Assembly: GCA_016938875.1 (NCBI GenBank)
Contig: JAFGTV010000001.1
Location: forward strand, 92,634 to 156,633
From: Paracoccaceae bacterium
GTDB taxonomy: Bacteria > Pseudomonadota > Alphaproteobacteria > Rhodobacterales > Rhodobacteraceae
Direction: 5' to 3'
DNA length: 64,000 bases
Positions 9,596 to 18,036 of this stretch are shown piece by piece. The position numbers and the translations under genes were made by a program. The notes under the pieces were generated by a model. The model was given only the letters and a program-made list of their open reading frames with translations, searched no databases and was not told where the DNA came from. How positions within the stretch are numbered: position 1 is the stretch's first letter; the number at the start of each line of letters is the position of its first letter.

Positions 9596-10702
9596 CTATC
9601 CTTGCTGAAGCGCCGTGAAATAGCCGATCCCGGCCGCCAAGAGCGCGCCGATCAGCACGGCCAAGGCAATCTTCCAGGCCGACCAGGGGCGTTCGCCCTG
9701 CACCCGGCCCGATTGCCCGTTGACCACAAAGCGGTAAGTCTTGCCGCGATATTTATAGGCGGCCAGCCAAACCGGCAGCAGCACATGCTTGAACGTCACG
9801 CCAGAGACCTGGGTTTGCAGCGAATTGATCTGTTGGCGGTCGCCGCCGATGTCGAATTTCACATCGCGCCGAATTACGCGGTCCATCAGCGCGCGGGCCT
9901 CGTCATAGCCGTCGGTCAGCGCCACCGTATACCCCTCGGCGCGAAAGCCGGCCAGGTATTCGGGCCGGTAGGGTTCCAGCGCCGAGAGATCCCACGGCTC
10001 CAGCGCGTCGGTATAGCGTTTGGGCAGGCTTTGCGAGGCCAGCACCAGCACATCGTCGAAAAACCGCGCCACCCGGCCCGAAACCGGCGTCCAGCGCACC
10101 TTTTGCACGCGCTCGGTCTGGGTTTGGCCGTTGCGGGTGACATGGCGGGTTTCATAGTAAACCGTGCCCCGCGCCCCGGTATAGGCAGAGCGGGTATCGG
10201 CGTCGAAGGTCCAGAAGGGGACATAAATCCCCTGCATTTTCCGGCCCTTGCGCGCGTAGTCCTTCAGACCGTTGGGGGCGAACCACAACCGGCCCAGCCA
10301 GTCGTTCATCGCGCTGTGGGCGGCGCGTTCCTCTAGCGCGAAGGGCAGCACGCCGCGCGGTTTGATGCGCCGTTGCGGGCCGGTATCGGTGACCACGGGG
10401 GTGGCGCAGAAGGGGCATTCGGTGGCGTGATCCACCCCGTCCACCTCGAACTCTGCCCCGCAATTGGGACATTTGAGGCGGCGGACCTCCTCCATCTCGA
10501 CATGGGGCAGGGCGGCGTCCAGCGCGGCGCGGAAATCCAGCTCGGCGATGGGTGCGGCGGGGGCGGTCGCGATCGGCGCGGTATGGCCGCAATGGTCGCA
10601 CACCAGCATCCCCTCGGCGGGGGAAAAGCGGAAATCGGCCCCGCATTGATCGCAGGGAAAGCGGTGTTCGGTCGGCGCGGGGGGCGGCGCGGTGTCGGGC
10701 AT
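9596..10702 (-). CDS. Double zinc-ribbon (TFIIB-type) protein with C-terminal membrane anchor
   Basis: 368 residues. Two zinc ribbons open the protein: CDQC...CDHC (Cys 17, 20, 35, 38) and CPNC...CPFC (Cys 78, 81, 96, 99). A long middle region (GIYVPFWTFDADTRSAYTG and GVTFKHVLLPVWLAAYKYRGK) is shared by TFIIB-zinc-finger membrane proteins such as B. subtilis YdjG. One transmembrane helix is near the C-terminus (ALAVLIGALLAAGIGYFTAL). A GGAGG ribosome site sits 7 bases before the ATG at 10702, so this start is preferred over the one 27 bases upstream. It is 45 bases downstream of the SPFH gene and is the last gene of that cassette. It probably docks on the SPFH protein; that is inference from YdjG-YdjI. 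Confidence 0.85.
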   Translation of the reverse strand: MPDTAPPPAPTEHRFPCDQCGADFRFSPAEGMLVCDHCGHTAPIATAPAAPIAELDFRAALDAALPHVEMEEVRRLKCPNCGAEFEVDGVDHATECPFCATPVVTDTGPQRRIKPRGVLPFALEERAAHSAMNDWLGRLWFAPNGLKDYARKGRKMQGIYVPFWTFDADTRSAYTGARGTVYYETRHVTRNGQTQTERVQKVRWTPVSGRVARFFDDVLVLASQSLPKRYTDALEPWDLSALEPYRPEYLAGFRAEGYTVALTDGYDEARALMDRVIRRDVKFDIGGDRQQINSLQTQVSGVTFKHVLLPVWLAAYKYRGKTYRFVVNGQSGRVQGERPWSAWKIALAVLIGALLAAGIGYFTALQQG

Positions 10703-10747
10703 GCGGATGCCTCCGGCAGGGGTATTCATGCCAACAAGAAGAGGCGG

Positions 10748-11857
10748 TTACACACCCGGCGGCGGCGGTGGCGGGGCCACGGTGAAAAGCTGCGCCAGTT
10801 CGGCCACGTCCTCGGCCCGTTTCCAGCCATCCTGACCGGCGGTCCAGACATGGGTTTGCCGCGTCAGGCGCCCGTCGCCGGCCATCTGGCCCATGGTGGC
10901 GCGGGAAAACGGGCCGCTGGTCTGGCCGTTCGCGGCGATGTGCCAGACATGCTCGACCGGGGGTGGGGGCGGGGCCGGCTGGGGGGCAGGGGCTGGGCCC
11001 CAGGGGCCGGGCCGGGCTATCTGGCCCGCCATTGCCATGCCCATGCCCGCACCCAGCCCCGCGGCCATGCCGCCACCGGCGGGGTTCTGGGCGGCCGCAG
11101 TCATCGCCTCGGCGGCGGAATACTGGGTAAAGCGGCCCAGATCGCCCGCCAGCCCCATCGAGGTGCGTTTGTCCAGGGCGGCCTCTACCGCGGGGGGCAG
11201 GCTGATGTTTTCAATGTAGAATTCCGGCATGGTCAGGCCGTAAGCCTCCAGCGGTTTCGACACTTCGGCGGCGATCAGCTTGCCCAGGTCGGCGGTATTG
11301 GCGGCCATGTCCAGCACCGGGATGCCACTGGCGGCGATCATGCGGGAAAATTCCTGCACGATGATATTGCGGATCTGATAGCTGATCTCGTCCATGGTGA
11401 ATTCGCCGTCGGTGCCGACGATTTCCAGCAGGAAACGCGCGGGGTCCGTCACCCGGATCGAATAGGTGCCATAAGCGCGAATGCGGGTCGGGCCGAATTC
11501 GGGATCGCGCAGCATGATGGGGTTCTTGGTGCCCCATTTCAGATCGTTGAAGCGCGTGGTGTTGACGAAATAGATTTCCGACTTGAACGGCGATTTGAAC
11601 CCGTGATCCCAATGCTGAAGCGTGGTCAGCACCGGCATGTTGTTGGTTTCCAGCATGTAGAGACCGGGGGTGAACACGTCGGCCAATTGTCCCTCGTGGA
11701 CAAAGACGGCGGCCTGCCCCTCGCGCACGGTCAGCTTGGCGCCGTACTTGATCTCGTGGCCCTCGCGCTCGAACCGCCAGACCATGGTGTCGCGGGTATC
11801 GTCAACCCAGTGGATGACGTCGATGAATTCGCCGGAAAGGAAATCGAAAATGCCCAT
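10748..11857 (-). CDS. SPFH-domain protein (YdjI / 'virion core' type) with C-terminal GYF_2 domain
   Basis: 369 residues. The N-terminal 270 residues are the SPFH/band-7 region in the YdjI form: MGIFDFLSGEFIDVIHWVDD, then VREGQAAVFVHEGQLADVF, VLTTLQHWDHGFKSPFKSEI and RIRAYGTYSIRVTDP. There is no N-terminal membrane helix. A glycine/alanine and proline-rich linker (about 272-310) leads to a GYF_2 domain, VEHVWHIAANGQTSGPFSRA to VWTAGQDGWKRAEDV. SPFH proteins build membrane-associated scaffolds, and in B. subtilis YdjI recruits PspA. Here it lies between a DUF2927 lipoprotein and the zinc-ribbon protein. The final PPPPPP tract is unusual but read cleanly. Confidence 0.9.
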   Translation of the reverse strand: MGIFDFLSGEFIDVIHWVDDTRDTMVWRFEREGHEIKYGAKLTVREGQAAVFVHEGQLADVFTPGLYMLETNNMPVLTTLQHWDHGFKSPFKSEIYFVNTTRFNDLKWGTKNPIMLRDPEFGPTRIRAYGTYSIRVTDPARFLLEIVGTDGEFTMDEISYQIRNIIVQEFSRMIAASGIPVLDMAANTADLGKLIAAEVSKPLEAYGLTMPEFYIENISLPPAVEAALDKRTSMGLAGDLGRFTQYSAAEAMTAAAQNPAGGGMAAGLGAGMGMAMAGQIARPGPWGPAPAPQPAPPPPPVEHVWHIAANGQTSGPFSRATMGQMAGDGRLTRQTHVWTAGQDGWKRAEDVAELAQLFTVAPPPPPPGV

Positions 11858-11938
11858 GGGTCAGGTCCTTTGGATCGGGTTGGGCGCAGTATAGACCGGA
11901 GCGTTTGACAAGGTCACGCGGAACCGGGGGCGCGGTGC

Positions 11939-12877
11939 TCAGCTCTCGCCGCCCATCAGTTCGGCGGCGATGGTGTCGATCAGCGGGCGGGCCTCGGCCT
12001 CGGTCATGCCGGGGCGCAGACGTCGGTCGTAAAGGATTTGCAGCATCAGTTCATCCTGGGGGGTGAGCAGGGCGAATTCCTCGTCGTCGTTAAAGATCGA
12101 GGGACGCGCGGCGGGGCTGTCATTGGCCAGGCCCATGCCCTGGGCCAGTTCCTCGTGGATACACGATTGGCGCAGCCGGGCGGGGTGTTCGGCGCGAATC
12201 ACCGCGACGGCGTGGGAATAGGTGCTGGTCGGCCCGCGCGAGAAGGCCAGCACCAGGCAAAAGGTCGAACGCGGGATCGTCGCGATGGTCTGTTGCGCGG
12301 TGGTGTCGATGCCGGGCACCAGGCGGCGAAGGTCGGGGCCAAAGCCGCGGCGTTCATCCTCGCTGAGGATCAGGACGTGGAAATTGGCATCCTCGGGCGC
12401 GCCCAGCCGAATGGGAATCCCGGTCAGCCGCGACAGTCGGCGGGTGTATTGCTCGATTTCCCGGGTGTCGGTGCGGCGCTGTTCGGTGCTGACAGAGGGG
12501 CCAAAGACCAGACCCATGCGGATCGGATCTTCCCAGCGGCGCAGACGGCTGACGGTTTCACGCGCGACCAACTGGCCCGACTGGGCGACATATTCATCGT
12601 AAAGCGCGATGCGGATGAAGTTCTCTACCAGGTTGCGGCGGGAAAACGGCACATCCACCCCGCCGCCATCGCTGCGCAACAGCCCGCGCGACACCAGGTC
12701 GGCCTCGACCCGTTCGAAATGGCGCGCGATGGCCTGGCTGGCGGGCGAGGGGACGCGCGCGGTTTCCACCGGCCGGGTTTCGGGGCGGGGGCCTGCGCCG
12801 TCCATCGGCATGACGCACCCTGCCACCCCGAAAAGGGCGGTTCCGGCAACGGCAAGAACGCTACGGCGCAGGCCCAC
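11939..12877 (-). CDS. DUF2927-family lipoprotein, putative metalloprotease-like
   Basis: 312 residues beginning with a GTG (no ATG nearby). A lipoprotein signal ends in the lipobox FGVAGC (Cys about 21), so the mature protein should be lipid-anchored in the envelope. The conserved core runs from VPFSRRNLVENFIRIALYDEY to RQSCIHEELAQGMGLANDSP; HEELAQ resembles a zincin-like active site, and DUF2927 proteins share it. Function is unknown. The gene starts 7 bases after the telA stop and 81 bases before the SPFH gene, so it belongs to the same transcription unit. The weak ribosome site suggests translation depends on readthrough from telA. Confidence 0.82.
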   Translation of the reverse strand: MGLRRSVLAVAGTALFGVAGCVMPMDGAGPRPETRPVETARVPSPASQAIARHFERVEADLVSRGLLRSDGGGVDVPFSRRNLVENFIRIALYDEYVAQSGQLVARETVSRLRRWEDPIRMGLVFGPSVSTEQRRTDTREIEQYTRRLSRLTGIPIRLGAPEDANFHVLILSEDERRGFGPDLRRLVPGIDTTAQQTIATIPRSTFCLVLAFSRGPTSTYSHAVAVIRAEHPARLRQSCIHEELAQGMGLANDSPAARPSIFNDDEEFALLTPQDELMLQILYDRRLRPGMTEAEARPLIDTIAAELMGGES

Positions 12878-12884
12878 GGTGCGA

Positions 12885-14063
12885 TCAGACCCCCGGAACG
12901 GCGCCAGCGCCGGTTGCGCGCGACTTGGCGGCGGCCAGGGTATCGCGCAATTCGGCCTCCATTTTCTTGAGGTCGTCCTCGGCCTTGGCGCGGCGGGCCT
13001 TGCCCTCGTCCGCGATCTGAAGGCTTTCCTGGATGGTCGCGATCAGGCTGGCATTGGCCTGTTTGACGGCCTCGATGTCGAACACGCCGCGCTCCATCTC
13101 TTCGCGCACGATCTTGTTGGCCGAACGCAGGTTTTCGGCATTGGCGGTCAACAGCTCGTTGGTCAGGTCGGTGGCGTCGCGCAGCGCCTCTGCGGCCTCT
13201 TTCGAGCGCTGGATCGTCACCGCCTGGGCCAGTTGCGTTTCCCAAAGCGGCACGGTGTTCACCAGCGTCGAGTTGATCTTGGTGACCAGGGATTTGTCGT
13301 TTTCCTGGACCAGCCGGATCGAGGGCAGCGATTGCATCGTCACCTGGCGCGTCAGTTTCAGATCGTGCACCCGGCGTTCCAGGTCATCGCGCGCGGCGCG
13401 CAGGTCGCGCAGTTCCTGGGCCTTGAGCACCTGATCGACCTCGGGGGTGGCGGCAACGGCGGCCTCCATCGCGGGGATGTCGGTGGCGTCCAGGATTTTC
13501 AGCTTTTCTTCGCCGGCGGCGATGTAAAGTGCCAGCTCGTCATAAAAATCGAGGGTCTTTTCGTACAGCTTGTCCAACGACTTGATATCCTTGAGCAGCA
13601 TGTGCTCATGGGTCAGCAGGTTGTCGGTGATCTTGTCGATCTGGGCCTGCACCGTCTCGAACCGGGCGACGAAATTGGCAAAGGGCGCGGCGCGGCCCAG
13701 CAGTTTTTCCCACCAGCTGCGTTCGCGGCGTACATCCAGTTCGGACACCGAAAACCCGCGGATCGTGGTCACGATCTGGCGCAGGGAATCGCCTGCGGGG
13801 CCGACATCCTTGTTGCGCACATCGGCCAGCATCGCCTGGCTGATGACCTGCAATTCGGCCTGCGCGGACGACCCAAAGCCGATGATGGAATTGGTGTCGG
13901 ACATGTCGATCTCGTCCATCCGGGTGCGGATGCCCAGCGCCGCGGCGGGTTCGGCGGACTCTAGCGGGACAATCTCGGCCGCGGGTTCGGGCAGCAGAAC
14001 GGCGGTCAGCTGCTCGACCTCTGCGAGGGCCTGCTCGGCTTTTTGGCGGACGGTGTCGGACAT
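12885..14063 (-). CDS. Toxic anion resistance protein, TelA family
   Basis: 392 residues, almost entirely helical with long coiled-coil stretches, and a TelA family signature around LLGRAAPFANFVARFETVQAQ and HEHMLLKDIKSLDKLYEKT. TelA proteins were first linked to tellurite resistance; their biochemical role is not settled and many act in cell-envelope stress. The ATG at 14063 follows GGGAGAG. A GTG at 14069 would overlap the upstream stop as GTGA and is the alternative. It sits between the XpaC-like gene and the DUF2927 lipoprotein gene; TelA/XpaC pairing is common in bacteria. Confidence 0.92.
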   Translation of the reverse strand: MSDTVRQKAEQALAEVEQLTAVLLPEPAAEIVPLESAEPAAALGIRTRMDEIDMSDTNSIIGFGSSAQAELQVISQAMLADVRNKDVGPAGDSLRQIVTTIRGFSVSELDVRRERSWWEKLLGRAAPFANFVARFETVQAQIDKITDNLLTHEHMLLKDIKSLDKLYEKTLDFYDELALYIAAGEEKLKILDATDIPAMEAAVAATPEVDQVLKAQELRDLRAARDDLERRVHDLKLTRQVTMQSLPSIRLVQENDKSLVTKINSTLVNTVPLWETQLAQAVTIQRSKEAAEALRDATDLTNELLTANAENLRSANKIVREEMERGVFDIEAVKQANASLIATIQESLQIADEGKARRAKAEDDLKKMEAELRDTLAAAKSRATGAGAVPGV

Positions 14064-14065
14064 AA

Positions 14066-14992
14066 TCACTCTCCCAAATTGCGCATGTCCCCGTTGGGGT
14101 GCACGCCTTCACGCTGCAATCTTTCGCGCAGCACTTCAATCTCGACATCCAGATCGGATCGGTCATCCAGCAAGAGCGCGCGTGTTCTTGCCGAAAAATT
14201 GGACTCCAGATCGGCCAAAAGGGCCTCGTAATCGGCACGCGCGGAAATATCGCGCGTGCGGCTGTAAAGGTCGGCGAATTTCACCGTCGCGTCGCGCGCA
14301 CCCAGCAGGTAGACGACCAGATACTTGCGCGCCGCGGTCAGGTCGCGGGGGTCTTCCTCGACGGTGCGAAACATCTCGCGCACGGTGCTTTGAAAGCGGT
14401 CCACGCGCGCCTCCAGCCCGCGATCCCCGGCGCGCCGGATCGCCTCTGTCATGGTGGTCAGGTGCTTTTCGGCCTCGTCGATGACGCGGGCCACGCGATC
14501 CTGCTGAAAGGTATCGACCCCCTCCATCCCCTTGTCGCGCAACGGGTCCAGCCCAAAGGCCGCGCTGTGCAAAACGGTGCCCAACACCGCAAAGATCGCA
14601 GGCGGCACAAAGCCCGCCTCGGGGCCGATGCCCGCCAGGAACAGCCCCGCACCGGTCAGCGCGGAACCAAAGATCTTGCGCGGGATCGCCGGGCGGCGGG
14701 CGATCTTGCGCGCGGCCCAGGCATCCTCGGCGCGCAGCCCCTCTCGGGTCAGCCAGGCGGCCAACAGCAACAGACCAAACGCGCCCAGGCTCAGCGCCAG
14801 CCCGGTGGGGTCCGAGGCAAAGGCCCGCGGTACCAGCGCCAGCGGCACAAAGAACATCGCATTGGCCCGTCCCCCCGCACGCGACGGAGCCTTGCCATGA
14901 AACGGGTGGCGCGGCGGCGGGGTCTGGCCGCCGGTCTGGCCGGGTGTTTCGCCCGGGGTGGGGCTGAATTTTCCACCGTAGCGTTGGGCCAT
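14066..14992 (-). CDS. XpaC-like protein (5-bromo-4-chloroindolyl phosphate hydrolysis family)
   Basis: 308 residues. A proline/glycine-rich N-terminus (residues 1-40) is followed by hydrophobic segments (ANAMFFVPLALVPRAF, LALSLGAFGLLLLAAWLT, ALTGAGLFLAGIGPEAGFVPPAIFAVLGT) and then a helical cytoplasmic domain (RVIDEAEKHLTTMTEAIRR and SARADYEALLADLESNFSAR). This is the layout of XpaC-type membrane proteins, whose name reflects an old phosphatase phenotype rather than a shown activity. Its ATG shares one base with the stop of the upstream 27-residue microprotein (TGATG at 14990-14994), and telA follows 2 bases after its own stop. Confidence 0.85.
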   Translation of the reverse strand: MAQRYGGKFSPTPGETPGQTGGQTPPPRHPFHGKAPSRAGGRANAMFFVPLALVPRAFASDPTGLALSLGAFGLLLLAAWLTREGLRAEDAWAARKIARRPAIPRKIFGSALTGAGLFLAGIGPEAGFVPPAIFAVLGTVLHSAAFGLDPLRDKGMEGVDTFQQDRVARVIDEAEKHLTTMTEAIRRAGDRGLEARVDRFQSTVREMFRTVEEDPRDLTAARKYLVVYLLGARDATVKFADLYSRTRDISARADYEALLADLESNFSARTRALLLDDRSDLDVEIEVLRERLQREGVHPNGDMRNLGE

Positions 14993-15075
14993 CACGCGCC
15001 CCCCACGAACGCAACATAAAGGATCAGCGCGACCAGCAGGAAGAAGGCCAGCTTTTTAAGCCCGGTATCCGACAT
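14992..15075 (-). CDS. 27-residue single-pass membrane microprotein
   Basis: A complete small frame of 27 codons plus stop, MSDTGLKKLAF... ending ...AFVGGA. It has a charged N-terminus (two lysines) and one hydrophobic stretch of about 17 residues, which fits a single transmembrane helix. A purine-rich GAAAGGGGGG precedes the ATG. The TGA overlaps the XpaC-like ATG as TGATG, which indicates coupled translation. It would be the first gene of the microprotein-xpaC-telA-DUF2927-SPFH-zinc-ribbon cassette. It is below the usual length cut-off for gene prediction; conservation in relatives would settle whether it is real. Confidence 0.65.
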   Translation of the reverse strand: MSDTGLKKLAFFLLVALILYVAFVGGA

Positions 15076-15165
15076 GGGCCCCCCTTTCGCCACGACTGTC
15101 ATCTTGCCCATGGGATGCGACAGCGCGGTGAAATGCAAGCCTTCAGGTGCGTGGCCACGCGGGGA

Positions 15166-15957
15166 CTAGCGTATACGGCGGGGCGCGCGCTTGGGGCGCG
15201 GTTTGGCGGCGGGTTCACCGGCCTTGTCCAGGCCCAGCTGATCGCGCAGTACGCGCGCGCGGATTTCCTCGACGGCGCCGGGTTTCAGATCGCCCAGCTG
15301 AAACGGGCCATAGCTGATGCGGATCAGCCGGTTCACGGTCAGCCCCACGGCCTCCATCGCGCGGCGCACCTCGCGGTTGCGTCCCTCGCGGATGCCGACG
15401 GTCAGCCAGGCATTGGCGCCCTGCTGGCGGTCCAGGGCGACCTCCATCGGCTGGAACTTTTCGCCCTCGATCACGATGCCCCGGCGCAGCGGTGCGATCG
15501 TCTCGTCGCTGGGCGCGCCCTTGACCCGGACGCGATACTTGCGCAGCCAGCCGGTCGAGGGCAATTCGAGCCGCCGCTTGATCCCGCCGTCATTGGTCAG
15601 CAGCAACAAGCCCTCGGAATTGATGTCCAGCCGACCCACCGACATCACCCGCGGCATGTCCTCGGGCAGGGCGTCGAACACGGTCTGGCGGCCCTTTTCG
15701 TCGCGCTCGGTCGTCACCAGGCCCACGGGCTTGTGATACAGCCACAGCCGGGCGGGTTCTGCCGCGGCCAGCGGCGCGCCGTTCACGGTGATCTTGTCGG
15801 CGGGCGTGACGTTCAGCGCGGGGCTATCGATCCGCTTGCCGTTGACGCTGACGCGACCGGCCTCGATCATGCGCTCGGCCTCGCGGCGCGAGGCGACGCC
15901 CGCGCGGGCCAGGACCTTGGCGATACGCTCGCCCTGTTGTTGGGTGTTGTTCTCCAT
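15166..15957 (-). CDS. rluB: Ribosomal large subunit pseudouridine synthase, RluB/RsuA group
   Basis: 263 residues. An N-terminal S4 RNA-binding domain ([20 protein letters not shown], with [10 protein letters not shown]) precedes the RsuA-type catalytic domain with [19 protein letters not shown], which holds the catalytic Asp. The C-terminal [17 protein letters not shown] motif is also typical. RluB modifies 23S rRNA U2605 in E. coli; RluE/RluF-like specificity cannot be fully excluded. The lysine/arginine-rich tail ([12 protein letters not shown]) probably aids rRNA binding. It is divergent from tadA. Confidence 0.92.
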   Translation of the reverse strand: MENNTQQQGERIAKVLARAGVASRREAERMIEAGRVSVNGKRIDSPALNVTPADKITVNGAPLAAAEPARLWLYHKPVGLVTTERDEKGRQTVFDALPEDMPRVMSVGRLDINSEGLLLLTNDGGIKRRLELPSTGWLRKYRVRVKGAPSDETIAPLRRGIVIEGEKFQPMEVALDRQQGANAWLTVGIREGRNREVRRAMEAVGLTVNRLIRISYGPFQLGDLKPGAVEEIRARVLRDQLGLDKAGEPAAKPRPKRAPRRIR

Positions 15958-16032
15958 GGGCTTTCTTTACGCGGGTTTCGCGGCGCGGGAAAGCGGCTTG
16001 CGCGTGCGCGGTGCGCGCGGCATGACAGGGGG

Positions 16033-16485
16033 ATGAGCCCGTTTCGCAGCCATATGGCGGCCGCCCTGGCCGAGGCCCGCGCCGCCGCCGCGCGCGGCGA
16101 GGTGCCGGTGGGGGCCGTCATCGTGTCGCCCCAGGGACAGGTGGTGGCCGCCGCGGGCAACCGCACCCGCGAGCTGAGCGATCCAACGGCCCATGCCGAA
16201 ATCCTGGCGCTGCGGGCGGCCTGTGCGGCGGCGGGGTCGGAACGGCTGCCCGGCCATGACCTTTACGTGACGCTGGAACCTTGCGCGATGTGCGCCTCGG
16301 CGATCAGCCAGGCCCGCATCGCGCGGCTCTATTATGGCGCGGCGGACCCCAAGTCGGGCGGCGTGGCGCATGGCGCGCGGGTGTTTCAGCACCCGCAATG
16401 CCACCACGTCCCCCAGGTCTATGACGGCATCGCCGCCGCCCAGGCCGAGGCCCTGCTCAAGAGTTTTTTCGCCGGGCGGCGTTAG
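16033..16485 (+). CDS. tadA: tRNA-specific adenosine deaminase
   Basis: TadA converts A34 to inosine in tRNA-Arg(ACG). The 150-residue product has the zinc-dependent deaminase motifs HAE (residues 54-56) and PCAMC (83-87). The frame is open far upstream, but the ATG at 16033 (MSPFRSHMAAALAEARAAA) follows AGGGGG and gives the normal length. TadA is essential in most bacteria. The gene is divergent from rluB, another RNA-modification gene, with a 75-base gap. Confidence 0.95.
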   Translation: MSPFRSHMAAALAEARAAAARGEVPVGAVIVSPQGQVVAAAGNRTRELSDPTAHAEILALRAACAAAGSERLPGHDLYVTLEPCAMCASAISQARIARLYYGAADPKSGGVAHGARVFQHPQCHHVPQVYDGIAAAQAEALLKSFFAGRR

Positions 16486-16501
16486 GGACCGGGGCGCGCG
16501 C

Positions 16502-17197
16502 TCAGATCTCGATCGGCACCAGCACCTGCGGCTCGATCACGTCGATCCCCGGCAGCGCCTCTGCCAGCACCTGTGCCGACTGCTCAAGCAGCGGGAAGGT
16601 GCGGTAATGGCACGGGATCACCGTCTTGAAGTTGAAAAATGTCCGCGCCGCATAGGCTGCGCGTTTCATGTCCATGGTGAAATGCCCGCCCGCGCACAGG
16701 ATGCCGATATCGGGGGCGTGCAGGTCGTTGAAAATCTCCATGTCGGCCATCACGTCGGTATCGCCGGTCACATAGATCGTGTGCCCCTCGCCCGCGATCA
16801 TGAAACCGGATTCGGTCCCCGCATAGACCGGCCCCGACGGCCCGCCCAGGGACGAGGAATGCACCGCGTTGACCATCGTGACGGCGACATCGCCCAGCCG
16901 CACCGTGCCGCCCTTGTTAAAGCCGATGACGGCGATGCCCTCTTTCTCTTCCCACCAGCTCATCAGGTCGTAGATCCCGACGCAGGGGATCGACCCCTCG
17001 CGCGCGATCGCCAGGGCGTCGCCGGTGTGATCGCCATGCCCGTGGGTGATCAGGATATGGGTGGCGCCCGCGATGGCCTCGGCCCGGCGGTCAGGCGGAA
17101 ACATCGGGTTGCCGCTCAGCCAGGGATCGACCAGCAACACCTGGTCCGCGATCTCGATACGAAAGCCTGAATGGCCCAGCCAGGTGATTTTCATCAT
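16502..17197 (-). CDS. UPF0173-type metal-dependent hydrolase (metallo-beta-lactamase fold)
   Basis: 231 residues. It begins MMKITWLGHSGFRIEI, carries the metallo-beta-lactamase signature ITHGHGDHTGDAL and continues with GHTIYVTGDTDVMADM and ILCAGGHFTMDMKRA, as in the UPF0173 YtkL group. The fold binds two metal ions and hydrolyses an unidentified substrate. It is convergent with tadA and divergent from the ceramidase-like gene. Two adjacent methionines can start the protein. Confidence 0.9.
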   Translation of the reverse strand: MMKITWLGHSGFRIEIADQVLLVDPWLSGNPMFPPDRRAEAIAGATHILITHGHGDHTGDALAIAREGSIPCVGIYDLMSWWEEKEGIAVIGFNKGGTVRLGDVAVTMVNAVHSSSLGGPSGPVYAGTESGFMIAGEGHTIYVTGDTDVMADMEIFNDLHAPDIGILCAGGHFTMDMKRAAYAARTFFNFKTVIPCHYRTFPLLEQSAQVLAEALPGIDVIEPQVLVPIEI

Positions 17198-17252
17198 CCC
17201 CTCCCTATCTGTCTGTCACAACGAATCCTAGCAGAGCAGGGCCGGGTTTCCC

Positions 17253-17888
17253 ATGGACTGGATGCAGCAGATCGACGCCTATTGCGAACGGACCGGGCCC
17301 GCCTATTGGGCCGAGCCGGTCAATGCCCTGAGCAACGCGGCCTTTGTGATTGCCGCACTGATCGCGTGGCGGCGCACCCGTGGGCTGGCGCTGGGTCGCG
17401 CGCTCAGCGTGGTGTTGGGGGCGATCGGGGTGGGCAGCTTTCTGTTTCACACCCACGCCACCGCCTGGGCCGGGGTCGCGGACGTGGTCCCGATCATGGG
17501 GTTCATCCTGCTTTATCTTTATGCCGCGAACCGGGCGTTCTGGGGGCTGGGACGCGGGACCGCGCTGGGGCTGAGCGCGCTTTTCGTGCCCTTTGCCGCG
17601 CTACTTGCCCCGCTCTTTGCGCTGATCCCCGGATTGGGATCGTCGGCGGGCTATGGGCCGGTGCCGCTGGTGATCTTGATCTATGCCGCGCTGTTGGGCC
17701 GCCGCGCGCCCGAAACCGCGCGGGGATTGGCGCTGGGGGCGGGGCTGTTGATCCTGTCGCTGGGCTTTCGCACGCTGGATGGGCCGCTGTGCGCCACGCT
17801 GCCGCTGGGCACGCATTTCATGTGGCACCTTGTCAACGCCACGATGCTGCTCTGGATGATCGAGGTCTATCGCCGCGCCCGGGTCTGA
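17253..17888 (+). CDS. Ceramidase-family (CREST) integral membrane protein
   Basis: 211 residues with about seven membrane helices. The CREST/alkaline ceramidase signature is visible: EPVNALSNAAFVIAAL near the N-terminus, GVGSFLFHTHATAWAGVADV (Ser, His and Asp metal ligands) and GTHFMWHLVNA near the C-terminus. Family members are zinc-dependent amide hydrolases of the membrane. The substrate here is unknown, since sphingolipids are rare in this group; an ornithine lipid or other amide lipid is possible but speculative. A dispersed repeat lies in the convergent gap that follows. Confidence 0.85.
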   Translation: MDWMQQIDAYCERTGPAYWAEPVNALSNAAFVIAALIAWRRTRGLALGRALSVVLGAIGVGSFLFHTHATAWAGVADVVPIMGFILLYLYAANRAFWGLGRGTALGLSALFVPFAALLAPLFALIPGLGSSAGYGPVPLVILIYAALLGRRAPETARGLALGAGLLILSLGFRTLDGPLCATLPLGTHFMWHLVNATMLLWMIEVYRRARV

Positions 17889-17965
17889 GCCTGCCCGCGC
17901 CCCAGATCGCGCGCCCCCGGCACGACCGGGGCAGGGGGTGTTGCGGCCCAGAAGACGATCAAGTG

Positions 17966-17990
17966 CCCTTCTTCTGGTCAAAAATATCCA
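17966..17990. repeat. Dispersed 25-bp repeat, copy 1
   Basis: The 25 bases here are identical to 34094-34118; the core reads CTTCTTCTGGTCAAAAATAT. Both copies lie in short gaps between convergent genes, here ceramidase-like and purU, and both have the same orientation. Similar motifs near gene ends are, from memory, frequent in Rhodobacteraceae genomes. Confidence 0.8.
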
Positions 17991-18036
17991 AAATGACGAC
18001 CGGGTCGGGCCGGGGGGAACGGTCGGGCGGCGCGGC

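Noticed and set aside
14099..15019. Plus-strand open frame of about 300 codons across the XpaC-like gene
   Set aside because: It is antisense to a gene with clear membrane and helical signatures, and has no ribosome site or recognisable domain.
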